A stretch of 64,000 bases of DNA from Pedobacter arcticus A12 (GTDB lineage Bacteria > Bacteroidota > Bacteroidia > Sphingobacteriales > Sphingobacteriaceae), in contig NZ_JH947127.1 of the NCBI RefSeq assembly GCF_000302595.1, positions 787,501-851,500 on the forward strand, in the 5' to 3' direction. Of the stretch, positions 43,818-53,786 are shown one piece after another. The notes under the pieces were generated by a model. It saw nothing but the letters and a program-made list of their open reading frames with translations. It was not told the DNA's origin and searched no databases. The translations under genes were made by a program, and so were the position numbers. How positions within the stretch are numbered: position 1 is the first letter of the stretch; each line of letters begins with the position of its first letter.

Positions 43818-43920
43818 ATCTTTAAGTATCGAGTATTAAGACACAAGTATCAAGAGCCTTGCAATTGTCTTTGCTCTTGGTTCTTTACTCTTGACTCTCT
43901 GTTCTGTCTCGAACCTTCTC

Positions 43921-44394
43921 TTAGTATTTCTTTTTATTTTCGTTCAACTGCCACATGCTAAAAGCCTCAAGTGCCTCCGTATGCAATATCTGTTGAGATT
44001 CCAACTTTCTATTTTCTAAACTTAAGTCTAACTCTTCGTAAATAAACGCATCATCAAAACCTGCTTCTGCGGCATCTTTTTTGGTATTTGCGTAATACAT
44101 TTTATCTAACCTAGCCCAATAAATTGCACCTAAACACATGGGGCAAGGCTCGCAACTGGTGTAAATCACGCATCCTTCCAAAGTAAAGGTATTCAGCTTT
44201 TCACAAGCCAATCGGATGGTTGCAACTTCCGCGTGTGCGGTTGGATCATTAGTTATGGTCACCAAATTCCCGCTCTTTGCAACTACTACACCATCTTTCA
44301 CAATTACGGCACCGAACGGGCCGCCTAAACCTTTGATTACATTCTGCCTCGACAGCTCAATGGCTTGTCTCATAAACTCTTCGTGTCTTTCCAT
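43921..44394 (-). CDS. Guanine deaminase-like nucleoside/base deaminase
   Basis: A 157-residue cytidine-deaminase-fold zinc enzyme: TAHAEVATIRLACEKLNTF (His and catalytic Glu, about 52-70) and TSCEPCPMCLGAIYWARLD (two zinc cysteines, about 79-97). The downstream sequence, YANTKKDAAEAGFDDAFIYEEL, is typical of bacterial GuaD-type guanine deaminase, unlike TadA (tRNA adenosine deaminase). It would convert guanine to xanthine for purine salvage. TadA cannot be fully excluded by eye. Confidence 0.9.
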   Translation of the reverse strand: MERHEEFMRQAIELSRQNVIKGLGGPFGAVIVKDGVVVAKSGNLVTITNDPTAHAEVATIRLACEKLNTFTLEGCVIYTSCEPCPMCLGAIYWARLDKMYYANTKKDAAEAGFDDAFIYEELDLSLENRKLESQQILHTEALEAFSMWQLNENKKKY

Positions 44395-44411
44395 ATTTAA
44401 AAAGCATAAAA

Positions 44412-44435
44412 AAAGCCCAACTAAAGTTGAGCTTT
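44412..44435 (-). terminator. Terminator of the OmpH-like gene
   Basis: On the minus strand AAAGCTCAACT and AGTTGGGCTTT form a hairpin with one mismatch, followed by TTTTTT. It lies about 22 bp after the stop of the gene at 44457. Confidence 0.85.
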
Positions 44436-44456
44436 CTAAAACTATGAATTTTTTAT

Positions 44457-45062
44457 TTATTTCTTATCTTTCTTGTAAGCTTCGTTTAAACCTTTGATTA
44501 CCTCAGTAGTAACGTCTAAGCTTTCGTCTGCAAATAAAATCGTTGGGTTGGCTTTAGAATAAGTTAAAACCATTTTATACCCTTTCTGCTTTGCATAACC
44601 TTTTAAGTAGTCAGCAACCTTGTCATATAGTTTTTCGCTTTCTGTTGCTTGCTCATTTTGCAAAGCTGCACCTGCATTCTGTTGAAAACCTTGTAACTCT
44701 TGTTGTTTTCTAGCCAAGCGTTCCTCAGTTTTTTGTCTTTGATCAGCACTCATGGTATTTGCTCCCTGTTGGTAAGCAGCGACTTCACGCTGAAAAGCTG
44801 TTCCTTTATCTTTTAAATCGGCTTCTGCTTTTTTAGATTTATTTTCTAATCTTCCGTTCATCTCTTTAAAATAATCGTACTTACTTAAAAGAGAATCTGA
44901 GTTCACATAAACAAACTCATGCGTTACTGTTTTATTTTCCTTTGTGCTTGTGCTCGAAGCTGTATTTGCTGTTTTTGAATCTGGGTTATTACATGCTACC
45001 ACTGCTGCCATAAAAGCTAATCCTGTACCAGCTTGAGCAATTTTTGAAATAATTTTATTCAT
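44457..45062 (-). CDS. OmpH/Skp-like lipoprotein
   Basis: A 201-residue periplasmic chaperone-like protein with a lipoprotein signal (residues 1-24; AAVVAC, Cys24). A Thr/Ser/Lys-rich linker follows, then FVYVNSDSLLSKYDYFKEMN (about 51-70), a long coiled-coil (about 70-140, KSKKAEADLKDKGTAFQ then RQKTEERLARKQQELQGF), and the return domain ending KGLNEAYKKDKK. This is the Skp/OmpH layout, which in other bacteria carries unfolded outer-membrane proteins. Lipid anchoring differs from E. coli Skp, which is soluble. It ends with its own terminator. Confidence 0.9.
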   Translation of the reverse strand: MNKIISKIAQAGTGLAFMAAVVACNNPDSKTANTASSTSTKENKTVTHEFVYVNSDSLLSKYDYFKEMNGRLENKSKKAEADLKDKGTAFQREVAAYQQGANTMSADQRQKTEERLARKQQELQGFQQNAGAALQNEQATESEKLYDKVADYLKGYAKQKGYKMVLTYSKANPTILFADESLDVTTEVIKGLNEAYKKDKK

Positions 45063-45154
45063 TGTTAATTTGGATTTATGCGCAAATATAAAGATTCAAT
45101 AAATGTATCCTAATGCTTTTTAAGATTTAAACGTTAAAAGGTGTTAAAATTTGG

Positions 45155-45197
45155 CAAAAAAGAATGGTCTTTCTTTTTTAAAGAAAGACCATTCCAA
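45155..45197 (-). terminator. Terminator of trxA
   Basis: GAATGGTCTTTCTTT (45162-45176) and AAAGAAAGACCATTC (45180-45194) are perfectly complementary; on the minus strand the hairpin is followed by TTTTTTG. It lies about 15 bp after the thioredoxin stop. Confidence 0.9.
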
Positions 45198-45211
45198 ATA
45201 TTTGTTTTTAA

Positions 45212-45532
45212 TTATGCTAATTGTGCATCCAGTTTACCTGCTAAAACAGATTTTGGCACTGCACCAATCTGCTTATCAACAATTTCACCATTTTTAAAGA
45301 ACAATAAAGCTGGGATATTTCTGATACCAAATTTCACAGAGATATCTGGATTATGGTCAACATTCACTTTGCCTATAATGGCTTTTCCATCGTATTCTTT
45401 CGCCAATTCTTCAACCACTGGTCCAACCATACGACATGGTCCGCACCATTCTGCCCAAAAATCTACTAATACGGGTTTATCTGATTTTAAAACTAACTCT
45501 TCAAAGTTAGCATCTGTTATTTCTAATGCCAT
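45212..45532 (-). CDS. trxA: Thioredoxin
   Basis: The 106-residue cytoplasmic thioredoxin has the active site [15 protein letters not shown] (about 25-39), [21 protein letters not shown] with the cis-proline (about 61-81), and normal length with no signal peptide. It reduces disulfides in ribonucleotide reductase and in APS/PAPS reductase (as encoded at 61173-61895), among others. It is a single gene with its own terminator. Confidence 0.96.
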   Translation of the reverse strand: MALEITDANFEELVLKSDKPVLVDFWAEWCGPCRMVGPVVEELAKEYDGKAIIGKVNVDHNPDISVKFGIRNIPALLFFKNGEIVDKQIGAVPKSVLAGKLDAQLA

Positions 45533-45633
45533 GATATATAATTTTTAAAAAATGATTGAATCAAATATAGCACCAATGGTTACAGCTTGCAAATAGATAA
45601 TAACAATTTGACTATAGTATTTCATTATAAATA

Positions 45634-45662
45634 TTGGGAAACTGTAAACGTAGATACTTTTG
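45634..45662 (+). promoter_or_regulatory. Candidate promoter of the MBOAT operon
   Basis: TTG (45634-45636) and TACTTTTG (45655-45662) fit the Bacteroidota promoter pattern with an 18-bp spacer. It lies about 130 bp before the MBOAT gene, leaving a long leader with no obvious riboswitch. Confidence 0.45.
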
Positions 45663-45794
45663 CGCTTCATTCCAAGAAACTGGAAACGGACCATTTGCGG
45701 AACACCTAAACTATATAAAATCGTTGAAAATAAAATCTAAATGGTGTCTAAAATTTTAATAATTTAGAAATAAAAATAAGCATTTATTTAAATA

Positions 45795-47207
45795 ATGTCA
45801 TTCAACTCCATTCCTTTTCTTATTTTTTTTCCAGCAATCACTTTGCTTTTCTATGTACTGCCACATAAGTATCGCTGGATCTTGCTATTGGCTGGGAGTT
45901 GCATTTTCTACATGTCGTTTATTCCGCAGTATATTTTAATTTTGTTTACCACCATCGTTGTAGATTATTGGGGCGCACTAAAAATGGAAAAATCCAGCCC
46001 CAAGAACAGAAAAAAATACTTGGTTTTAAGCATAGTAATTACTTGCCTCGTTTTATTTTTATTCAAGTATTTTGATTTTTTCAACGAAACAACTACTTTA
46101 ATTTGTGCTCAAATCGGCGTCCCTTATCGAGTTCATAACCTCAACTGGGTTTTGCCTATTGGTCTTTCTTTCCATACTTTCCAAAGTTTGAGTTACGTAG
46201 TTGAGGTTTACAGAGGAAACCAAAAAGCAGAACGCCATTTTGGCATCTATTCACTTTATGTAATGTTTTATCCGCAGTTGGTTGCTGGACCTATTGAACG
46301 TCCGCAAAATTTACTGACACAACTCCGAGAATACAAAGTTTTTAAAACCTCCAATATATCCGAAGGGTCACGGCTAATTTTATTTGGGTTTTTCGCAAAA
46401 ATGGTAGTGGCAGATAACCTAGCCCCTTATGTAGATGAGATTTACGCAAATCCTACTCTTTACAAACAAACCAGTGTTTTAACCGGACTTTTCTTTTACT
46501 CTTTTCAAATTTATTTCGATTTTTTCGGCTATACCACTATAGCATTGGGTTGCGCCAAACTTTTAGGTTACAACCTGATGGATAATTTCAACAAACCGTA
46601 CCTCGCCAAAAACCTTTCCGATTTTTGGGAACGTTGGCATATCTCGCTTTCTACTTGGTTTCGCGATTATATTTATTTCCCTTTAGGCGGCAACAAAGTT
46701 TCAGTCGCAAAATGGATTTCGAATATATTTATCGTCTTTTTATTGAGTGGCTTATGGCATGGCGCTAATCTCACTTTTTTGCTTTGGGGATTTTTCCACG
46801 CTTTAATATTTGTATTAGAAAGGTTTTTAAAGACGAAATTAAATATTCTAAACTCCAAAAACGCATGGATTACCATTCTCCATGCACTCGCTATTCTCAA
46901 AAATTTCGTTTTAGCCAGTTTTTTATGGATATTTTTCAGAGGAACAGATTTGGCAAACATCAAACAAATTTTCAACAGAATTTTCAACAATACTTTGCAA
47001 CAAGATAGTTTTCAGATTGACACCAAGGTTTGGTTTTTTCTCATCTCGTTCATTCTTTTTGATGTTTTTGTTTTGAATAAACGATTCGATTTCTGGTGTG
47101 CTGATCAACCAGTTCTAGTTCGGTGGTCAGTATATGCCGTCATGCTTTTCTCCGTCATGGTGTTTTCTGGAGTACAAAATTATCCTTTTATTTATTTTCA
47201 GTTTTAA
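45795..47207 (+). CDS. MBOAT family O-acyltransferase (AlgI/DltB-like)
   Basis: A 470-residue polytopic membrane protein of about 10-12 helices. Motifs: the signature LSDFWERWHISLSTWFRDYI (about 276-295), YFPLGGNK and the catalytic His in LLSGLWHGANLTFLLWGFFH (about 315-334), with YPQLVAGPIERP at about 158-169. The AlgI/PatA/DltB type moves acyl groups, often acetyl, across the membrane to a surface or wall polymer. The SGNH-like gene follows without any gap, the common two-component arrangement for polysaccharide O-acylation. Confidence 0.93.
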   Translation: MSFNSIPFLIFFPAITLLFYVLPHKYRWILLLAGSCIFYMSFIPQYILILFTTIVVDYWGALKMEKSSPKNRKKYLVLSIVITCLVLFLFKYFDFFNETTTLICAQIGVPYRVHNLNWVLPIGLSFHTFQSLSYVVEVYRGNQKAERHFGIYSLYVMFYPQLVAGPIERPQNLLTQLREYKVFKTSNISEGSRLILFGFFAKMVVADNLAPYVDEIYANPTLYKQTSVLTGLFFYSFQIYFDFFGYTTIALGCAKLLGYNLMDNFNKPYLAKNLSDFWERWHISLSTWFRDYIYFPLGGNKVSVAKWISNIFIVFLLSGLWHGANLTFLLWGFFHALIFVLERFLKTKLNILNSKNAWITILHALAILKNFVLASFLWIFFRGTDLANIKQIFNRIFNNTLQQDSFQIDTKVWFFLISFILFDVFVLNKRFDFWCADQPVLVRWSVYAVMLFSVMVFSGVQNYPFIYFQF

Positions 47208-48710
47208 ATGAAGAAAGACATCAAAATACTATCGTTTAAACTGTTTATCTGCGGTTTGCTGATTATCGGATTTAGCCCAGTTTATAATTATTTCTTCTAT
47301 GAAAGTGACCTTCAAACTTATTCGCCAGCTATAAACCAATCGTACGCTATTGCGCCACAAAGAAGCGAGATTGTTTATATTGGAGAATCGTCCAATATTA
47401 CCACCCGTTCCGATGATTTTGATAAAAGAAGTATTGGGGAATTTATAAGTGATTACTATCCCCACAAAAAAATCGGATACATTACAAAAGTAGCTAGCCA
47501 TGCGGGTATTTTTTACGAATTACTACGGAATATCCCTAAGAAATCAGCTGTAAAAACGGTGATTGTAACCATGAATTTAAGATCTTTTGCTGCCGACTGG
47601 ATAGATTCTGAACTGGAAACACCGCTACAAAGAGACATTGTTCTGCTAAAAGACCGACCACCTTTGCTGAAAAGAATTTTACTTGGCTTTAAAGGCTACG
47701 ATGTAAAAACAGATAAAGAAAGACAGGAGATTTTTAAAAAGAAATGGCGAGAAGAAAAACTAATATTTCCCAAAAAATTCAGCCATGATAATGTTGAAGA
47801 ATGGGAGCATTGGATTGCAGTAAACGGAATTAAAGATTCCCTTGGAAATGTCGATTGGAAAGCCACCGAACTTGCAACGCACTATATCAAATCATACGCC
47901 TTTCAGATAGATACGCATACAAATCCTCGCATTAAAGATTTTGATAACATTGTTGAACTAGCTAAAAAAAGGAACTGGAATTTGATATTTAACCTCATTG
48001 CAGAGAATACAGAAAAAGCGAATCAGCTTTTAGGTTATCCGCTTACTTATTTAATGAACCAAAACAAAGAACTCTTGTTGCAACGTTATCAAAAAAATGG
48101 AGTTTTTGTGGCCGATAATTTAAATGCGGTAACCAATAAAGATTTTATAGAGCAGCACTGGACAAGCGAACATTATGCTGAAAGAGGAAGAAAAGCAATT
48201 GCAGAAAACGTTGCAGAAAAGTTACAGGTATTTTACCCAAAAGATTATCGAAGAACAGACACAACAGATATTCGGCATAAAACGGTCTTCTTTAACAATT
48301 GTGAAGGCGAAACAAAATGGGAACAGATGCAGATGCTTACCATCCATGAACATTTTTCCGGCAAAAAATCGTCACAGGCTTTACCTTATAGCATTACCTT
48401 TGCTTACCCAACAATCTTTATCCGCAATGCAGACTCGGTTTATATCTCATTCAAATATCTCCAAAAATATGCTACAAAAAACGTCAAATTAGTGATAGAA
48501 GTACAAGGCGAAAACGCAACATATAACTGGTTTGGCAAAGAAATTAACGAATTAGCTTCTAAAAGCAAGCACTGGCAGGCCATCAAATTCAGATATCCAT
48601 TACCCGAAAGTTTTGCTAAATCAGACTTGATTAAAGTATACATCTACAATCCTGATTTACACCAAATTCATATTGACGATCTAAGAATAGATTTCAAAAT
48701 CAAAATATAA
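47208..48710 (+). CDS. SGNH-like partner of the MBOAT acyltransferase
   Basis: A 500-residue protein with an N-terminal membrane helix (about 10-30). It then has the block I nucleophile-like motif IVYIGESSNITTR (about 55-67, GES in place of GDS) and the C-terminal block V-like TSEHYAERGRKAIAENVAEKL (about 318-338), where an acidic residue and His would complete a catalytic set. The last 150 residues are beta-rich (TIFIRNADSVYISFKYLQ and the ending IHIDDLRIDFKIKI), probably a jelly-roll-like domain. The family resembles DltD/AlgX/AlgJ types that hand acyl groups to the polymer outside the membrane. It starts directly after the MBOAT stop. Confidence 0.8.
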   Translation: MKKDIKILSFKLFICGLLIIGFSPVYNYFFYESDLQTYSPAINQSYAIAPQRSEIVYIGESSNITTRSDDFDKRSIGEFISDYYPHKKIGYITKVASHAGIFYELLRNIPKKSAVKTVIVTMNLRSFAADWIDSELETPLQRDIVLLKDRPPLLKRILLGFKGYDVKTDKERQEIFKKKWREEKLIFPKKFSHDNVEEWEHWIAVNGIKDSLGNVDWKATELATHYIKSYAFQIDTHTNPRIKDFDNIVELAKKRNWNLIFNLIAENTEKANQLLGYPLTYLMNQNKELLLQRYQKNGVFVADNLNAVTNKDFIEQHWTSEHYAERGRKAIAENVAEKLQVFYPKDYRRTDTTDIRHKTVFFNNCEGETKWEQMQMLTIHEHFSGKKSSQALPYSITFAYPTIFIRNADSVYISFKYLQKYATKNVKLVIEVQGENATYNWFGKEINELASKSKHWQAIKFRYPLPESFAKSDLIKVYIYNPDLHQIHIDDLRIDFKIKI

Positions 48711-48757
48711 GAATCAATTTGGCTTAACCTTTGATTTACTAGCTAAAACGTATACTA

Positions 48758-51700
48758 TTGAACAAATACCTAAAACTTAGTTTAAAAATACTGGCCTGGA
48801 TAGTGGGAAGCGTTATCGGGATTTTTTTATTGGTTGTAATCCTAATTCAGGTTCCTGCGATACAGAATATCGTTAAAAACAAAGCTGTTAGCTTTTTAGA
48901 AGGCAAGTTTAAAACGCCTGTAAAAATAGAAAAGATAGAAATTGGCCTGCCCAAAAAAATTGTTTTGAGAGGTTTCTACTTCGAAAGCCAACAAAAAGAC
49001 ACTTTGCTTGCCGGCGACAAATTGGCGGTTGACATTTCGCTGTTCAAATTACTGGACAATCAGATTGAATTGAATTCTATTGACCTTGAAGGAATTGTTA
49101 CGAATATCAAAAGAGGACAAGATTCTGTTTTCAATTTTGATTACATGATCAACGCTTTTGTGAGCGATCAGAAAAAACCAGCGCAACCGCAAGACAGCAC
49201 TGCTGCTATGAAATTTTCTATCAACAAAATAAACCTTGATAAAATTCGCGTACGTTTTAACGATGCTATTACCAAAAACGATTTAGACGTTTACATCAAC
49301 CATTTCGATACCAACATTAAAAAGTTTGATTTGGACAGCATGGATTTCAAAATCCCTAAAATCACTTTAAACGGTTTAAACCTAAAACTGAAACAGGGAG
49401 CATTAGAAAAAATTGCCGAAGGAACTGTTGAAGTCGCGGATTCGCTATCTTCTTCGCCCAGCATCAAACTTGATTTAGGGAAACTTGATTTATCAAAGAT
49501 CATCATCACTTATGACAATGCCGAAAGTAATTTAGATACCAAACTAAATTTAGGTAAACTGTTGGTTGATTTTAATGCAATTGATTTAAAACAGCAGTTG
49601 GTTGATATTAAATCCATAGAATTTACGGATACAAAAGGGAATTTAGTTTTAGGCAAGGCTGAAAAACAAGCCGTTAAAAATGCGACTTCAAAAGATACTT
49701 CTGCTGCCGCAGAAAACTCAAGCTGGAAAGTGAATCTGCGTAAAGCCAATTTTAAAAATATTGCTTTTGCTTTTGACGATATGAATGCACCAAAAGCAAA
49801 AAAAGGGATGGACTTTATGCACCTAAATTTAAAGAACATCAACCTTGATGCTACTAATTTTTATTATAGTTTGGACACCATTTCTGGCGACATTAATAAT
49901 TTCACTTTACAGGATAAAAGTGGCATAAACGTACAAAAGTTAAAAACAAACTTTTTTTACGGTCCAAAAAATGCTTTCTTAAAAAATCTTTACTTAAAAA
50001 CTCCTCAAACTTTAATTAAAGATGAGATTATCGCTAAATATCCTTCAATAGCAGCTTTATCAAAAACACCAGGAGAATTATATATCGACGCCAACATTAA
50101 CGGAAGCAAGCTGGGTTTTAAAGATATTTTATTGCTTGTCCCTACCCTTTCGGGCACCGCTCCTTTTAACACCATGCCCAATGCGGTGATGAATATCAAC
50201 AGCAAAGTAATTGGTAAGGTTAAAGATTTACGCATTCCTAAATTAGAAATTTCGGGAATTGGAAACACCAAAATCGCTGCTAGCGGAAATATCAAAGGTT
50301 TGCCCGATGTAGAGAAAGCATACTTCGATTTAAATATCAAAAACTTTCAATCTACCGCAAAAGACATCAACGCTTTTATCCCAAAAGGCACTTTACCAAC
50401 AAACATTCAACTGCCTTCTACTTTTGCAGCAAAAGGTTTTTTTAAAGGCGGCATTAACAACTTCAATACTAATTTGGCCTTAGCAAGCAGTTTTGGTAGT
50501 GCTAAAATTAAAGCAGCCTTTGATCAACGTATAAAAAACCGCGAAAAATATGATGCTTTTGTAGACATCAATAACTTTGATGTGGGGAAATTGATTAAAA
50601 ATGATTCTGTTGGTAAAATCACTTTAAAAGCCAACATTAAAGGCATCGGGCTTGACCCAAAAACTGCGACTGCAACGGTCGACGGTACTTTGGTAAAAGC
50701 GGTTTTTAATAAATACACTTACCAAAATTTAGCAATAAAGGCCAACATAGCCAACGGACTTTTTAAAGCTAAGGCTGGAATGAATGACCCGAATTTGGAC
50801 TTTGACTTAGTAGCAAACGGAAGTTTTAAAGGCAAATACCCAGCAGTAAAAATGAACCTAAATTTGGATAGCGTAGATTTAAAAGCATTAAATCTAAACG
50901 CTACGCCATTAAAACTAAGAGGTGTTTTAGATGCGGATATTAAAACTGCCGATCCAGATTATTTAAACGGACGGATATTTTTAACCAAATTATTAATCTC
51001 TGATGGCAAGGAACGCTACCAGTTAGATTCGGTAAAATTGCTTGCAAAAGCGAGCAACGATAGTACCAGTCTAAAACTAAAATCGCAAATATTATCAGCC
51101 AGTATTATTGGCAAATACAAGCTAACCCAAGTTGGCAGCGCTTTAAGCAATACGATAGCTAAATATTACAATACAGGTGCCAGCGCCACAAAACCCGACA
51201 CTTTAAAACCACAAAAATTCACTTTTGCGCTAAACGTTTCCGATGACCCAATTCTGTATGCATTGGTTCCAAATTTAACTCGGATTGAACCAATCGCCAT
51301 AAAGGGAAGATACAACAGCCAAGGTGATACGCTGGTAGTGAACGGCACTATTCCAAAAGTAATTTATGCCGGAAACACGATTAGCAATGGAAGATTGAAA
51401 ATAACCACAGACAGCGCAGCCTTAAAATATAGTTTGATTATTGACGAGGTTAAAAGCGAGTCGTTACTATTACCACAAACCAGCTTAACCGGTCAGCTTA
51501 AAAATAATCTGCTCGATTATCGCTTACGAGTGCTAGACCAAGCCAATAAAGAGCGCTACTTAATTGCTGGAAATTTAAAAGCTTTAGAGAATAAGGACAG
51601 TGAATTTAGGTTGAACTTGGATGGCTTAAAACTGAATTATCAAAAATGGACTATTGCGGATAATAACGTAATACGGTTTGGTGAAACCGGTATTTTTGCT

Positions 51701-53785
51701 GATAATTTTGAACTCAGCAATTCTGGGCAGTCCATCAAAATACAATCCCAGCAAACATCGGCTAATTCGCCCTTGGCAATTGATTTTACCAATTTCAGGA
51801 TAGAAACCATTACCAATATCATCTCTAAAGATTCGCTTTTGGCAGGCGGGGTAATTAATGGGAACGTAATTGCTAAAAACTTGGCAAATACACCAACATT
51901 TAATGCAGACATGACCGTTACCGATTTCAACTTTATGACAGATACCGTTGGAAACCTCGCCGTTAAGGTTAATAATAACACACCAAATACTTTTAATGCG
52001 GATGTAGCCATCACCGGAAACGGAAACCAAGTAAACTTAAAAGGTCTTTATAATACCGAGAGCAGTAGTTTTGATATGGATCTGGATATGCAACGCCTAA
52101 ATCTGAAAAGCATACAAGGCTTTACCTTAGGCAATATTACCGATGCTAAAGGTTTTTTAAATGGCGCATTTAAAATTACCGGAAATGTTGATGCGCCTAA
52201 AGTGCGTGGTGATGTGGCATTTAACGATGCGGCATTTAGGGTAACCCCATTAAATTCTTATTATAAAATAGGCCCGGATAAGATTGTATTCAACGGCGAT
52301 GGTATATTGTTTAACAATTTCTCTTTAATAGATTCTGCAAACAACAAACTCTCTGTTGATGGCGCAATTTACACCCAGACTTTCACCGATTATAGGTTCA
52401 ATTTAACTGTTGATGCCGATAATTTTATGGCGGTAAATTCTACCGAGAAAGACAACGATCTTTATTATGGAAAACTATTTTTCGACACCAAAATGCGTAT
52501 CAAAGGCGATTTGGATAATCCGATTATAGATGGGAGTTTAAAAATCAACAAAGAAACTGATCTTACTTTGGTACTTCCGCAATCTGACCCTGGCATTGCA
52601 GATAAGGAAGGTATTGTGGAGTTTATTGATCAAGATGATCCGTCATTCAATAAGGCTTTTGTATTGCCAGATTCGTTGAACAAAACCAACTTTACAGGGA
52701 TGAATCTGACGATGGCAATTGAAGTTGACCCCAAAGCGGAACTCACCATGGTGATTGATAAAGGGAACGGAGATTTTGTTAAACTGAAAGGTGAAGCTGA
52801 GCTGAGTGCTGGTATTGACCCTTCGGGCAAAGTATCGTTAACCGGGAAATACGAACTGCAGGAAGGTTACTATGAGATGTCTTTCAACTTTATCAAACGT
52901 CAATTTAAAATTGATAAGGGAAGTAGCGTATTATGGACAGGCGATCCACTTTCTGCAACTTTAGATGTAACAGCTATTTACGTTGCGGAAACAGCTCCGA
53001 TAGATTTAGTTGGCGATCAGCTTGGTTCGGCATCACAAGCGGTGAGAAATACCTACAAGCAGAAATTGCCGTTCAATGTTCTGTTAAAAATGAAAGGTGA
53101 ATTAATGAAGCCCGAAATAAGTTTCGACGTAATTTTGCCTGATGGAAATTATAACGTTTCCACGGATATCATCAACAATTCAAAAACCAAATTAGAACAG
53201 TTAAGACAACAGCCAAACGAGCTTAATAAACAAGTTTTTGCATTGTTGCTTTTAAACAGATTCATCGGCGAAAATCCATTTGCGAGTGAAGCCGGATCTG
53301 GCGGTGCCGAAACTTTGGTTAGGCAGAGTGTAAGTAAAATCATATCGCAACAGCTGAACGATTTTGCAGGAAATTTAATTGAAGGTGTAGAGTTAAACTT
53401 TGATTTAGAAGCTACAGACGATTATACCACAGGACAAAGAGCAAACCGAACCGACTTAAATGTGGGCTTATCAAAACGTTTACTTAACGACAGGTTAAAA
53501 GTAACCATTGGAAGTAGTTTTGGGCTAGAAGGTCCACAGCAGAGCAACCAACAATCAAATAATATTGCCGGCGATGTGGCTGTTGATTATTCCCTATCCA
53601 AAGATGGAAGGTATTTGTTAAGAGCTTACCGTAAAAACCAATATCAGGTTGCGCTGCAAGGACAGGTGGTAGAAACCGGCTTAGGTTTTATCATTACTAT
53701 GGATTACAATAGGTTTAAAGAGCTTTTTGAGAAATCAAAAAGTAAAAAAGAGAACAAAAAGAAGGAAAATACCGAGAGCAAATAA
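48758..53785 (+). CDS. tamB: TamB/AsmA-like translocation and assembly protein
   Basis: A 1675-residue inner-membrane-anchored protein. The start appears to be TTG 48758 (LNKYLKLSLK read as MNKYL): an in-frame stop lies 18 bp upstream and no ATG follows for many codons. A transmembrane helix (about 12-34) is followed by a very long beta-rich, repetitive periplasmic part and the DUF490/TamB C-terminus (about 1200-1640; GKVSLTGKYELQEGYYEMSF, LPFNVLLKMKGELMKPEISF). It probably bridges the periplasm for lipid transport or outer-membrane biogenesis with the BamA-like TamL encoded next, just after its stop. Confidence 0.92.
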   Translation: MNKYLKLSLKILAWIVGSVIGIFLLVVILIQVPAIQNIVKNKAVSFLEGKFKTPVKIEKIEIGLPKKIVLRGFYFESQQKDTLLAGDKLAVDISLFKLLDNQIELNSIDLEGIVTNIKRGQDSVFNFDYMINAFVSDQKKPAQPQDSTAAMKFSINKINLDKIRVRFNDAITKNDLDVYINHFDTNIKKFDLDSMDFKIPKITLNGLNLKLKQGALEKIAEGTVEVADSLSSSPSIKLDLGKLDLSKIIITYDNAESNLDTKLNLGKLLVDFNAIDLKQQLVDIKSIEFTDTKGNLVLGKAEKQAVKNATSKDTSAAAENSSWKVNLRKANFKNIAFAFDDMNAPKAKKGMDFMHLNLKNINLDATNFYYSLDTISGDINNFTLQDKSGINVQKLKTNFFYGPKNAFLKNLYLKTPQTLIKDEIIAKYPSIAALSKTPGELYIDANINGSKLGFKDILLLVPTLSGTAPFNTMPNAVMNINSKVIGKVKDLRIPKLEISGIGNTKIAASGNIKGLPDVEKAYFDLNIKNFQSTAKDINAFIPKGTLPTNIQLPSTFAAKGFFKGGINNFNTNLALASSFGSAKIKAAFDQRIKNREKYDAFVDINNFDVGKLIKNDSVGKITLKANIKGIGLDPKTATATVDGTLVKAVFNKYTYQNLAIKANIANGLFKAKAGMNDPNLDFDLVANGSFKGKYPAVKMNLNLDSVDLKALNLNATPLKLRGVLDADIKTADPDYLNGRIFLTKLLISDGKERYQLDSVKLLAKASNDSTSLKLKSQILSASIIGKYKLTQVGSALSNTIAKYYNTGASATKPDTLKPQKFTFALNVSDDPILYALVPNLTRIEPIAIKGRYNSQGDTLVVNGTIPKVIYAGNTISNGRLKITTDSAALKYSLIIDEVKSESLLLPQTSLTGQLKNNLLDYRLRVLDQANKERYLIAGNLKALENKDSEFRLNLDGLKLNYQKWTIADNNVIRFGETGIFADNFELSNSGQSIKIQSQQTSANSPLAIDFTNFRIETITNIISKDSLLAGGVINGNVIAKNLANTPTFNADMTVTDFNFMTDTVGNLAVKVNNNTPNTFNADVAITGNGNQVNLKGLYNTESSSFDMDLDMQRLNLKSIQGFTLGNITDAKGFLNGAFKITGNVDAPKVRGDVAFNDAAFRVTPLNSYYKIGPDKIVFNGDGILFNNFSLIDSANNKLSVDGAIYTQTFTDYRFNLTVDADNFMAVNSTEKDNDLYYGKLFFDTKMRIKGDLDNPIIDGSLKINKETDLTLVLPQSDPGIADKEGIVEFIDQDDPSFNKAFVLPDSLNKTNFTGMNLTMAIEVDPKAELTMVIDKGNGDFVKLKGEAELSAGIDPSGKVSLTGKYELQEGYYEMSFNFIKRQFKIDKGSSVLWTGDPLSATLDVTAIYVAETAPIDLVGDQLGSASQAVRNTYKQKLPFNVLLKMKGELMKPEISFDVILPDGNYNVSTDIINNSKTKLEQLRQQPNELNKQVFALLLLNRFIGENPFASEAGSGGAETLVRQSVSKIISQQLNDFAGNLIEGVELNFDLEATDDYTTGQRANRTDLNVGLSKRLLNDRLKVTIGSSFGLEGPQQSNQQSNNIAGDVAVDYSLSKDGRYLLRAYRKNQYQVALQGQVVETGLGFIITMDYNRFKELFEKSKSKKENKKKENTESK

Positions 53786-53786
53786 C

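Noticed and set aside
53727-53786. N-terminal extension of tamL inside tamB
   Set aside because: It would bury the lipoprotein signal; ATG 53787 gives a clean signal peptide and lipobox.
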